From Flectonema sp. DT1601 (Eukaryota; Euglenozoa; Diplonemea; Diplonemida; Diplonemidae), in NCBI GenBank assembly GCA_964019425.1, contig OZ025800.1:1065501-1129500 (forward strand): a stretch of 64,000 nucleotides of DNA. The letters run 5' to 3'. The notes beneath the pieces are model-generated. The model had not been told where the DNA came from. It saw only the letters and a list, made by a program, of their open reading frames with translations, and made no database searches. Shown one piece after another: positions 13,155 through 24,337 of the stretch (position 1 is the stretch's first letter; each line of letters begins with the position of its first letter). The position numbers were made by a program, and so were the translations under genes.

Positions 13155-13234
13155 GTTGTTACCTTTCAGACCTATTCGTGAGCTCGGTGGGTAACAACGA
13201 CATTACAAAAAAAAAAAAAAAAAAAAAAAAAAAA
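13155..13234 (+). other. Inverted repeat followed by a 28-base poly(A) run
   Basis: GTTGTTACC at 13155-13163 is the exact reverse complement of GGTAACAAC at 13190-13198, with a 26-base spacer. An unbroken A run fills 13207-13234. The hairpin-plus-A-tail layout resembles the 925-983 element, but the sequences are unrelated. Confidence 0.35.
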
Positions 13235-13979
13235 CCCCTTTTCTCCACTCTTTTTGCCACGAATACAACCTTCCATCTGTGTGTCAGACACTTGTTGCAT
13301 AGGTGGTGGGACCTGCCCCCTTCTCTATATTGATATTTATGGCACTTAATGTGCAGCTGGTTAACAGAATTTTTGATGCTGCTTGTTTGTTGGAAGAGAC
13401 TCAGATATTATTGCAAAACCTGCATCCGTGTGGCTATTTGTTTTAATTGCGCCCTGTTGGTTTTGATCGTGTTATTCTTACTCCCAAAAATGGGGGGAAG
13501 ATTATTGTTTTTTTCCCCCTTTTTTTTTGTTGCCTCTCTCCTTATTCTATGATTGCCGCTTTCCTGGTTCCCCATGTTTTCGAACGAAAAAAGGTATCCG
13601 CTGTCGTCTTAGTGGGACGATTCATGTGTGAGCTGCTTTTTTCCATAATAAGCCTTATTCAATTTCGACACTGCCAATATATTTTTTTTTTTTTTTTTTT
13701 TGTTTGACCCTTGTGGTTGTAAACTACTATAAAAACTTATTTAAAAAAAAAAAAAAAAAAAATGCAACACCCAACTTACCTTTCTCTGCGACTTACAATC
13801 AATTGAAGTGCTACTTGTAATGTGTCATAAGTCACATCCTCTGACCCTTTCTGCGATTAGTCTTTCTGACAGGAGATGCTTACCACTTAAGGCTCGTTGT
13901 TCATCGATAATCGTATTTGTGAATTATCCTTTTTTTTGAACGACCTACTTCACGAGCACATAAATAAACTCTGTGGTAA

Positions 13980-14500
13980 AGACATTATTCAACCTCTGAG
14001 TGTTGATGATTTAAAACAGACAATAAATGTTCAGCTATCGGTACTTATATTCGATGTTGTTGTTGATAAAGTCAGACAGCACTACTTTCACGATTTCTCC
14101 CCCCTTTTTTTTCCATCTGTATTGATAGATATTTAACTACTTGTTTAAGTTAATATGCTAAGACAGACTCTGCACCTACTTCACGATATTTCTTTACTAT
14201 ATAATAATTTATGTTTTTTTTTTTTTTTTTTTTTTTTTCACCTTTCTAGCTTTTCTTCGTTTACTGGGAACCAAAATTCAACCTTTGTGTTGATAGGTGC
14301 ATCAGATTCTTAGGCAGTTGCCTGCGGAGTTCAGAACACGATAAGTGTGCCACAAGTATTGTTACTTTATTGACGGAAACATAGTTTGTCTTGTTTCCCC
14401 CCCAACCCCCTTTTTTTTGTTTTGTTTTAGTTTATCTTTGCAGTGTAATTCAACCTTTGAGTTGATGTGTTAGATAGACTTCACGAAATTACTTTCTTTT
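13980..14500 (+). repeat. Degenerate repeats around an ATTCAACCT motif
   Basis: ATTCAACCTYTG-type words followed by GTTGAT occur near 13988, 14276 and 14451. A CTTCACGAWATTWCTTT-type word occurs near 14180 and 14481, with a shorter form near 14088. This suggests three or so decayed units of roughly 175-290 bases. No protein is conserved between units. Confidence 0.4.
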
Positions 14501-16189
14501 TCAATGAATGTAGCTTTTCGTATCGTATTAAAATCCCCCGCCCCCCTTTCTTTTTTGCGTCTTCTTTTTACTCTGTGTTAACGCTAAGGTGATGAAAAGG
14601 TAACCACAGACGTTGTGACTCGCAGACTGAGAGCAGCTGTGGCTGTTTTTTCCACCCTCTTTTCTTTTCACATTAACCACACATCAGTAAAATATGATTC
14701 ACGTGTTGCTGACTTCTGGAGGGTATACCTTCCTTTTAGTTAGCATTTTAATACCATCATTTGGTGCACTGAGCGTCGTCTCTAGCTTATGTTAGAGAGC
14801 ATCGCCGTTCTGTTCCTCAATTTTAACAACTTTCAACGAGGACCGCACTGTTTGACAAATTTGTTAGTTTCTTTTAAAAACTTAATTCGTACGCTAGCAG
14901 TGATATTCAATAGTAGTATTGACATGTTAGTTACGCTTGTTGTTATTTATTTATTTTTATAATTTGGTACTCATCATGTTTTCTTTGTGCAGACATGTGG
15001 GTTCAGTGATGTGAAGGTACTAAAAACTGTTGCCCTACTTGTGAACTTCTTTCCAGAACTGGTTTTCGGTCACAATGACATGGTAAAATCAGACGGAAGA
15101 ATGTACTCGTTTTGTAGTCTGCGTTCATAATGCTATTGCTTTCGCTAACGGATACTCGGCATCAATGCTGACACGTTTCGTAGGCTTCTTTTTAAGAATG
15201 TAGATGATATTGTTTCCATCAGTAGTGGAATAATCTTACATTTTTTTGGTTCTGAATTTGTTTTTTTTGTAACTACTAATTAGGTGGCATTATCAAACAT
15301 GAGTTTCTTTTTTTTTACTCTTATATTTGTATGGTGCGATCTTATATCGAAGTTGCCCGGTCGGTGCATCTACTTGTTGAACTCGCTGACCATCTCATTG
15401 TATGTCAGTGACCGTTAAAATATCAGGTATGATGAATCGGTTTCCCCCCCTTTTTTTTCTTTTTTTTTTTTGGTGCTTTTTAGCATTGCCTTGAATAAAA
15501 TAGCTCGCGGAATCTTTGGGGAGTATTCATAAATATATTCCTTTTTTTTTTCCCCTCCACACTTTGACGTGACTTGCACCAGTTTATGTGCTTTTGAACC
15601 TTACCTCCACACCTTTTGGCATTTTTTTTTTTTTTTTTTTTGATTCGGATTCAAAAAAAAAAAAAAAAATAATAATGATAATGATAATAATAATTAAAAA
15701 AAAAAAAAAAAAATTGCCTCTCTTCCCCCTGTTTTGGTTTGGTTTCTGAAAGGGATTTTTCTTTTTCCTCTGGTTGCTTTTTGTGTGCTTTTTTTTTAAA
15801 AAAAAAAAAAAACATCCTTATTGCAGAAAGCTGTCTTAATTTTCTCTATATCGCTTTATATTTAATTACAAGTTCTCAGTTGAAGCTGTTCCGGCATCAC
15901 GGGCTTTGGTACGAATTTATTCCTCTTTGCAAAATATATTTTGGTTGCATATTTTCAATTCCCGTTGCATTTTCCCTCTGCTTAGTTTTTCCCCCCTCCT
16001 GTTCTTGTCGGTAGTGGGTACTGGAACGAGATTTTCTTCTTCAGAAAAACTAAAAAAAAAAAAAAAAAAAAAAACATAATCTCCTTAATGTTTTCTCCCT
16101 CAAAATACTAAAGAATAGAAAAATAGAAACAAATAGTGTATGTATGTGTGTTGTGTGTGTTTAGGAATGCACTAAGATAATCTTATTGT

Positions 16190-16212
16190 ACTGCATGCAT
16201 ATTGCGTGCAGT
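16190..16212. other. Hairpin, 9-bp stem with one G:T pair
   Basis: ACTGCATGC at 16190-16198 pairs with GCGTGCAGT at 16204-16212 around an ATATT loop. One pair is a wobble if read as RNA. No neighbouring gene. Confidence 0.3.
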
Positions 16213-18684
16213 GCACAACAATCGTTCGATACTGCAGTTTAAAGTTTTCTTTTATTTCTTTTTTTTTCCCCCTTCTTTTCCTTCCCATTCTATCGACTGC
16301 TGTTATTGCAGTTATTTTTTTTCCCTCTCTCTCTCTTTTACTTCCTCTTCCTCTCGTTTTTATCTTTATCCCCTCTTTTTTTTTTTTCCTTCTTTAAATT
16401 AACCTTGAATACGATGTTGGCAAATCTTCTAATGCAGCAGTTGGTGTGAACTATTGTTGCAACATAAATAGCCAAAAAAAAAAAAAAAATCTTGTTTAGT
16501 TTGTACCTACAAGGTTGCGAAATGTGAGTCAACATTGGTCATCACAAGTGTAGTCACTTCAAACTTTGACCTGATTACAATGGTTGTGTATAATGGTTTT
16601 TCTTATTTTTTCTTTTTTTTTGCAACTAAGAGTAAGAACTAACAAGGGAAAAAAAAAAAAAAAAAAAAAAAAAGAATGTTGTATCTTGCGAGGTAAAACC
16701 TTTTTACTTTGCATACTTTTATCAGGTTTATGGATCACAATTCTATTTGCAATTAAAAAGTCTCAAAAGCTGACTTTTTTAATGTTGATGCTAAAAGTCA
16801 TTTTTCTTCTTTGCAGTGAGTTATGGCAACAATACTGTTATAACTTTTTTTTTCTTCTTTTTTTTTTAATTTTCTTTCTTCCTTTCCAATTTTTTTTTTT
16901 TTTTTTGATACGGTGGTTATTCTCTACGGAATTGACACTTATTTTGCGATCCATATTTCTATTTCTTCTTAAGACTCCCCATATCATGCAATCTTTTCCT
17001 CTTCTTCTTCTTCTTCCCCCTTCTCGTGCTTTCAGCACATCATCAAGGTGGTGGCGGTTTAGCTTGTCCTCTCTAAGTTGGATGAAGAAGCTTAGCTTGC
17101 AGTTTTATTTTGCAATTAACAACGCACGTTCTTTCGCTTTTTCAGTTTAAGTCGGTTCGCGGTTTCGTGCACAAACAAACCATCAACACGTGTTGTATTA
17201 CAAATCTCTGTTGTAGTTAAAGTTAAGGCCAAATTATTCTTTTTTTTCCCTTCTTCTTCAGATATCTATTTTAATCCTAAACTTTTTACTCCTGGACTAC
17301 GTCCTCTTCTCTTGATTCCACTACGGCAGCTAACGTGCATTTGTAGTGGCTTTTCTTTATTGTTATCACCGTCTTGGATAAATTTTGTTTTTTAAAGTAA
17401 GTCTTTACTCTACCAGTGTGATTTTTGTCCTCCTGAACTGATGATATCTATATGGCCTTTCTCTGGGTATTTAAAAAAAAAAAAAAAAAAAGAAAATAAA
17501 TTGAACACACACACAGACATATTCGTTTGATTAAAGGGTTCTTGGTGTAGGTCACCTTTTTCTTAAAAAGGAGCTGTTAAAGTCTAATGAAGGGCGATAG
17601 CTTCCTTTCCTTTATTCAAATTAATGAAGGTGGTTTTTTTTTTTTCCTTCTTAAGTTTGTACAAAAAAAAACAAACAAACAAACAAAAAAAACGCCAACT
17701 CACGCAAACAAAACAAAATTAGTTATCTCACCACTTGTAAAGTTAATTTTCGATTTTTTTTTTTTTTTTTTTTTTTTTTTGGTTTGTTTGTTTGTGATAG
17801 CTTGGTACACTCGGATTACGGTGTCTTCTTTTTATCTTCTTCTTTTTTTTAAATGCCAGAAATGACAGCAGGGAAGTTGTTGTTCACTCTTTGCTGTAGG
17901 ACTCTCAATATTCCTCAAGCATGCAGCACACATGTGTTGGTGAAGGGAGGGGAAAAAAAAAAAAAACTGATGTTTGGCCCTAGGTTCCTTTTTTTATACT
18001 ATTTAGATAAATAAATAAAATGACAGTGGGATTATTTAATTTATATTTAATTTTCCTTTTTCTTTTTCTTTTTCTTTTTTTTCTCCCTCCTTTTTTTTTT
18101 TAAAATTTAAATACTTGAAAAAAAAAAAAAAAAAAAAAGGTCTTCTTAAGGAACCGTTTTGCAGCGGCCCTCTGTCGGTTTTATTCCTTTCTTCCTTTTG
18201 GCTGATATTTCTCATTTGCGCCGGCCAACCAGTTCATGCACAGACAGCTACTTGCACCTGTGTACCTGAAATACCGAAACTTATTATTTTTTCTCCTTTT
18301 TTATTCCTTGTCACGTTGAAGGTGAATCTGTTATGGCATCAGACTGACACTCGTCAAGTCTCCACTACCGGGTTTTTTTTGCTTGTTTGTTTGTGGTGGA
18401 AAAAAAAAAAAATAATGCTGAATTATGGGCAAGGCTCAAGTTGACACACACAGGTCGACTATTTTTGTGACTCTTTTCGTGCTTTCCACCAGAGGTGTCA
18501 TTGATCTCTGAGTTCCGACTTTCTTGTCTTTTCGACGAGGTGATCGACAAGGCGAGAGAAAAAAAAAAAAAAAAACTTCTTTTTACTCGATCTATTTAAA
18601 ATAAAGGGAAAAAAAAAAAAAAAATAATACTTCAAAAAAAATAAGTCCCTCGTTGAGAGGAAAATTTTGAAAATTATTTTTTAG

Positions 18685-18717
<33 letters not shown>

Positions 18718-19139
18718 TATTCTTTATTATTGCAATGCCTCTTTCCTAGCTCCATTGGGCAAAGAAAAAAAAAGGAGAACTAAAATTTTTTCACACCAGT
18801 TTGTTGCAGCTAAGCGAACAACTCTACGAACCTCTTCCCCAGACCCTCCTATGCCCGCAACTACCCTTTTCTGATAGTTGACCTTGCGAAGAAGAATGGA
18901 ACAAGAAAACAAAACAAACGAAGAAAGGAACAAACCTGCAGTATAAAAATAGCTTCATGGTTAAACTACTTCAGTATGAAAGTCTTTTTTCTTTTTTGCA
19001 CTCGTTATTTCCTTTTTTTTTCTTCTCCCCCCATTCTACAGATTAAACGACAATATCCTTACCAATACAGGTTCTGGTTTTTAGTATTAAAATAATAGAA
19101 TTATTATTATTATTTCTCCATCAGCACATTTAAAGAAGG

Positions 19140-20354
19140 ATGTCTATGGCTCGTTCATCATCTCCATCAGACAGAGGGTTGTATACATCACAAAAGGAAT
19201 TAATGATGATGAAACAAGGACACCGAACTCCCCTAAAGACAAATCCAGCGGATAGACCTGGGAGTGAAGATCCAGAGTTGGCAAGAGCTTCTCAAAGTCC
19301 TGAACTAAGAGGGACACGTTATGTGGCGTATGCTGAAGCTCCTCCGGCAGAACTTGTGAATTCACCTCCCCGAGGATATTCAAATGGTTTAGAATTTAGT
19401 CATCGAGACTTCAGTTCTGAAAAGAGAGATCATGCTACACCAATACGGCATCGACCTGTTAGAAATGAGAGCAGAAAAGAACGATCCGTATCTCCTGTTA
19501 GAATGCCTCCAAGAACTGATCCACAGAGTCCATGGGCACCTATCGATTCATCAAATCCTTATCAATTTAGACAACCATATCCACCAACAAGAGTTAATAA
19601 TATTCAACCTCATATTGTAAGGACAGAAGTAGTGAGGAGAGATCCAAGAGATATTTCACCTCCTCCTAGAGATGGAATTGTTAATTACTCAAGTCCTCCA
19701 CCAACTGATAGATATGTTGGACCAGGACAAACTGTAGATAATCGACCTGTTTTTGAATGGCAAGACGGGTCAGTTCAAAAAGAGCAACCCGTCACACATG
19801 TTGAGCCTCCTGCAGCCTGGCACGCTAGCAATTACGTTCCTGAAGGGATCCTTCAAAGACCTGACAAATCGGAACCAGACTTCCATCCAGCACGTCAACA
19901 ACGTCACCCAAAGTGGGCAGATCCGTCTTATGATAAAATGAAAATATTTACTCCAAACCTGTCAGGTCATTGGATCGCCCAACCAGGTGGTGACGAAGTT
20001 ATAAAAGTAACTCACGACACTGCTTTGAATCGAATTGTAGGAGTCGTTGCCAGGGATGCCTCGTGGTCGGATATCAAGAGTGGTCAAACTATTGAAGGAC
20101 AAGTTTTAGTTGATGGCTCTGTAGAGATGAGACTTGGACGAACTCCTGTTCTTCGTCTTCACCCACAAGTGATGTCAGATGGAAGACTAACTCTAAATCC
20201 AGCACCAAATACTTATGGTAATCAAGGATATTGGGATGTTGTGACTAGTGGTGTTGATCAAGCTGTTCACACTGCGCAAAGTAGTTCTCCTGAACATCCG
20301 TCTACTGTAGTTCATTCTCCTGGAAGTGGTTCTATAATTAACATTTTCACGTAA
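19140..20354 (+). CDS. Orphan protein with disordered N-terminus and compact C-terminal domain
   Basis: A single open frame of 404 residues, not recognised. Residues 1 to about 265 are rich in Ser, Pro, Arg and Gln, with several SP and RSP-type sites, and look disordered. Residues about 272-370 are different: alternating hydrophobic strands with a Ser-Gly-His-Trp start, several glycines and a closing GYWDVV. This suggests a small beta-rich domain, perhaps lipocalin- or beta-barrel-like; that reading is inference. No signal peptide or membrane span. The ATG lies 15 bases after an AG at 19123-19124. A stronger pyrimidine-tract AG sits at 19040-19041, and a GT at 19071 could start a leader intron ending at 19124. 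It is the first gene of the same-strand array. Confidence 0.8.
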   Translation: MSMARSSSPSDRGLYTSQKELMMMKQGHRTPLKTNPADRPGSEDPELARASQSPELRGTRYVAYAEAPPAELVNSPPRGYSNGLEFSHRDFSSEKRDHATPIRHRPVRNESRKERSVSPVRMPPRTDPQSPWAPIDSSNPYQFRQPYPPTRVNNIQPHIVRTEVVRRDPRDISPPPRDGIVNYSSPPPTDRYVGPGQTVDNRPVFEWQDGSVQKEQPVTHVEPPAAWHASNYVPEGILQRPDKSEPDFHPARQQRHPKWADPSYDKMKIFTPNLSGHWIAQPGGDEVIKVTHDTALNRIVGVVARDASWSDIKSGQTIEGQVLVDGSVEMRLGRTPVLRLHPQVMSDGRLTLNPAPNTYGNQGYWDVVTSGVDQAVHTAQSSSPEHPSTVVHSPGSGSIINIFT

Positions 20355-21166
20355 GCAAGGTTAGAGTGCCATCGATGACTTTATTGACAGCACAGCTGTT
20401 AACTCATTCAAGACGTGGCTTTGTGTCGCTCGGACACTAAGTCAGTTGTTAAATACTAATCAAACAGGTGATTATTAAGAGTGGTAGTTTTCCAAAATAT
20501 GATTAGGATGTCTATTGACATTCTTCAATGAGGTGGTGGTTCGGATATTTTTGTATTTTAAGTTTTACTAATTCATTTATCTTTTGTTTCTCTAAAAGAA
20601 TTTGAAACTATTTGTATTGTTCCTACATATTCGCACTTGACTGGTGGATTTCTCTTCCCATTCCTATTTTTTTTTAACCCCTATATTCCCCTATATTCCA
20701 CGTAGGTTGCGTGTTCACTTCAGTTTCTCGTTTGTTCGATTTTCTGGATGGTCTCCGCGGTACTTGTGATCGGTACTTGTTGGCTTCTAAGAACCAAATT
20801 CTTTGTATCTTTTTATTTTATTTATGACGTCCGCTAAGTTGGGGAAACCATCTTTTTTTGTATTTATAAAACACTGTAGGACTTTTTTAAACGCAAACCG
20901 CCACTTGTAAGACTTTAGTGGGGAGAGGAATTGAGAAGGAAATGGCTTTGGAATGTAGTTGATTTTTTTAATCATTTCCCCCCCCCCCCCCCCCCCTTTT
21001 TTCAGCATCATAAAACACGTCTGTGGAGTGCAGTACGTAGCGCGCTACTAACTTACAAAGTCGGATATCTTGTTAGTGGGGTGTGACTTCAAGGGAGGTT
21101 ATTATTTTTTTTAATTATTTTCATTAAAAACAGATCTTATTACTATTCTTAAAAAAAATAAATAAA
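20355..21166. other. Intergenic gap with a long poly(C) run
   Basis: Holds the 3' flank of the first gene and the leader of the next. An uninterrupted C run of about 18 lies at 20979-20996 and runs straight into T's. A likely 3' splice site (AG at 21132-21133) lies 34 bases before the next ATG. No reading frame of interest. Confidence 0.6.
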
Positions 21167-22495
21167 ATGGGAGACTCACCTAAAAATGGAACCTCATTTC
21201 CAAAGAGCAAGATAAAGATCTTGTTATTGGAGAACATTCACAAAAAAGCTGTTGAACTTTTAAAGAATGAGGGATTCACAGTTGAGACCACCGCTGGAGC
21301 TGTCAACGGAGAGGAGTTAATTGAGAAAATGAAGGATTGCCGTGTTGTTGGTGTGCGTTCAAAGACGAAGTTGACAAAAGAAGTACTGGATGCAGCAAAA
21401 AAATTGATGTGCATTGGTTGCTTCTGTATTGGTACCGATCAAACACATCTTCCAACTGCTGAGGCTAAGGCAGTTCCTGTTTTCAACTCTCCTTTCTCAA
21501 ACTCGAGATCAGTTGCTGAGCTAATCATCGGATGTGTCATCTCACTCGCCAGACAGCTTCCAATGCGTACTTCAGAAATGCACTCTGATCGCTGGATGAA
21601 AACCGCCACAGGATGCAATGAAATCAGAGGAAAGACACTCGGAATAATTGGATACGGTCACATTGGATCACAATTATCAGTATTAGCTGAGGCATTAGGA
21701 ATGCGTGTTATCTACAAAGACCGTAAGACTGTGATGCCTCTCGGAAACGCTCGTCAAGTAGAAACTCTTCCTGAACTTCTTCAGGAAGCTGACTTTGTTA
21801 CCCTTCACGTCCCAGACACACCTGAAACTCGTTACATGATCAACGCTGAGCAGATCGCACTGATGAAGAATGGCTCATACCTTCTCAATGCTTCCCGTGG
21901 TACCGTCGTTGATCTCGATGCCTTTGCCGACGCAATCAAATCCAAGAAACTTCGTGGAGGAATGGTTGACGTGTACCCAAAGGAACCAGCAAAGAATGGA
22001 GAGTATGTTAACCTTATTATTATTATTATTACTACTACTACACACCTAAAAGGATGAAATAACAACCAAACCAACAGAATGAAGCCACAGGGTGTAGACA
22101 TTCCACTTGTTGGACTTCCAAATGTAATTTTGACTCCTCACATTGGAGGATCAACTGAGGAAGCACAGGAGGCTATTGGTGTTGAAGTCGCAAGTAAGAT
22201 CATTGCTTACATTAATAATGGTGACTCTGATGGAGCAGTTAACTTCCCTAATGTCACTCCACCAGCTGTGAAAGATGGATTCCACAGACTGCTTAACGTT
22301 CACAGTAACGTTCCAGGTGTTCTGAGAAGACTTAACAACGTAATTGGTGACCTCGGAAATATTTCTTTCCAACAGGTATCAACAAACGACAACATTGGTT
22401 ACTACCTTGTAGACGTTGAATCTGCATTCTCTGAAGAAGCTCTTGATAAAATCTCTGAGTTCGATGTCAATCTGAGAACCAGAGTGTTGTTCTAG
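21167..22495 (+). CDS. serA: D-3-phosphoglycerate dehydrogenase
   Basis: Catalyses NAD-dependent oxidation of 3-phosphoglycerate to 3-phosphohydroxypyruvate, the first step of serine synthesis. Exons 21167-22002 and 22078-22495 give 417 residues, close to the 410 of the bacterial short form. The 75-base intron (GTATG...CAG) contains an ATT/ACT microsatellite. Visible motifs: the Rossmann loop GYGHIG at residues 162-167 with an acidic residue after the next strand, catalytic Arg244 in LNASRGTVVDL, the VDVYPKEP region carrying the catalytic Glu, and His300 in LTPHIGGST. The last 70 or so residues fit an ACT regulatory domain (NVPGVLRRLNNVIGDLGN), so serine feedback is likely. No targeting peptide is evident, suggesting a cytosolic enzyme. 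Confidence 0.95.
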
Positions 22496-23232
22496 TTGCT
22501 TTTTTTTTTACTTCTTTGTTTTCTTGGATTTTGTTCGTACCTTCGCTCCTTTCCTTTTCTCTCTCTTTTTTTTTTTTTAAATTCTTTTAAAGTTGATTCA
22601 TCATCAGAGTTGAGAAAAAAAAAAAAAAAAAAAAAAAAAGAATAGACGGCATCTGGTGATGAGTGGAAGGATTTATTTTGAAAAAAAAAAAAACAAAAAA
22701 AGTGAAACTGGGATTGAAAGAACTAGAGAAATGAATAAAAAAAAAAAAAAAAGAAATTGCGCGTGAAAAAACTATCGTAGTGGGGATTTTGTGGTGTCTC
22801 TCGTGATCGCACTCTTGAGGGATTTTAAGTGCGAACATAACATTGATTTATTTATTTTTATTTGTTTTTGTTGTTGTGGACCATACCTGTACCCCTTTGA
22901 AGGAGAAATCTATTTCGCCCTTTTAAAGGGGCACAGCTATAGAGAATTGTTCCTTTTTTTTATATTCTCTTTTGAAAAAGGAAATTTTTTTTGATTATTT
23001 GATTTTTTTTGATTTACTTATTCTGAAAAGAAAAAAATGTTTTTTTTTAAAAAAACATCAACTAATAACCCATGTGTATTACATGCGTGAGTTGCTTGTT
23101 TTTTTGTTTTGTTTTGAATCAACCTTTCTGATTCTTGTGTTGCATCCTCAAGATAGAATGAATGCGACGGCTTTTACATTTTATGATTTAGATTATCCTA
23201 ATACTTTGCAGCGAGTGGCTGGACAACGCTAA

Positions 23233-23280
<48 letters not shown>

Positions 23281-24337
23281 TAGCTAAGACTCCACCATGA
23301 TAAGGGGAAAAAAAAATAAATAAAATTTTGAAAAAAAGAATGTGTTCTTCTTGGTTTGTGTTTTTGCGAACGCAGAAAACAAATTCTTTTCTCTTTGTTT
23401 TTGTAAAGTTGATGCCTTGACTTGTGTTGTGCTTATCATATGGTCCGACACCCCACGGATCATTGAGAAGTGACTTGGTCGGTTTACCGGCTAGGAGGAG
23501 TGAAGGGAAAAAAAAAAAAAAAAAAAAGTTTTTATTGAGAAAGACAATCGGGGAAAAAGAAAAAAAAAAAAAAAAAAAAACGTCACACAACGGCAATTTG
23601 GCAAGACGCTTCGAAGAGTCCAAGGCAGGGAATTCCACCCGTCGTGGACTTGTGTGTAGTGTCCCGATGGCAGCCCAGCTGTGTTCTTTGTTTTCGATCT
23701 TTTCATTTTTTTTTTAAAGGAAAAGACCGATTTCAATTATTTTTTTCACCCCCCAAACATTTTTTTTATCCGAAATAAAAAGAAAATAAACTATCCCCTC
23801 CCTTTCTTCATCACCTATCAACACGCTGGAGCCCAGTGCTAGCTTGCTCGTTTTCGTACAAGCAACCAAGCAGAGGCTACTCGTTGGTTGTGTTTGTTTA
23901 TTTGGTTTCTCCTTTTCAAATAAAAGAAAAATGTACGTAATACTTGAATAACCGCGCTTCTTAAAGCGAATTCGAAATAGAAAAAAAAAAATAATAATAA
24001 CAACAAACTACTATAGGAATCACCGAAGTCGATTTTCTTGCCATAGAAGCAAAAGCTTAAAAGCAACAAGAAAAAAAAAATGAAAAGAAAACTTGTCTGA
24101 AATAACTGCTGTCCTCCTTCACGGAGAATAAAAAAAACAGTCAGAAGGTTATTGAAAGCATCAGCACTGATAACAGGTTTTTATAAAGTAATTATATTTT
24201 CTATTTCTATTTTTTAACAGTATTTCTTATGTAAGGAAGTCAGAGTCCTAAACAACAGTACAATACAATAATAACTTCTAACGTGTACAATAATATGTTT
24301 TTTTTTTTTCCAGGTATGACTCCTCACTCATGAAGGA
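22496..24337. other. Intergenic gap with very long A and T runs
   Basis: A 1.8 kb stretch with no credible gene. A T run of about 43 occupies 23237-23279. Further A runs lie near 22616-22639, 23509-23527 and 23562-23580. A T-rich tract ending in CAG at 24311-24313 sits 24 bases before the next ATG and is the likely leader splice site. Confidence 0.6.

Larger units (their letters stand above)
1..19139. other. Gene-free, homopolymer-rich block
   Basis: No reading frame here looks like protein. The open frames are dominated by Phe/Lys/Leu translated from T and A runs and have no recognisable domain on either strand. The DNA is AT-rich, with A or T runs of 10-30 bases every few hundred bases, and many sites where a C run abuts a T run (for example around 6062, 7405, 14397 and 15445). 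Degenerate dispersed repeats and several hairpins are listed separately. It precedes the first gene of a same-strand array, so it could be a transcription start or strand-switch region, or a subtelomeric or centromeric stretch; the sequence does not decide. No telomere repeat, tRNA or rRNA was seen. Confidence 0.75.

Noticed and set aside
13897-14136. Open frame of 79 codons with fairly normal composition
   Set aside because: It overlaps the degenerate ATTCAACCT repeats, the neighbouring repeat units do not keep the frame, and no family is recognised.
16584-17150. Open frame of 188 codons
   Set aside because: Begins through a poly(Lys) made by an A run and continues as translated T runs; it looks like chance openness in homopolymer DNA.
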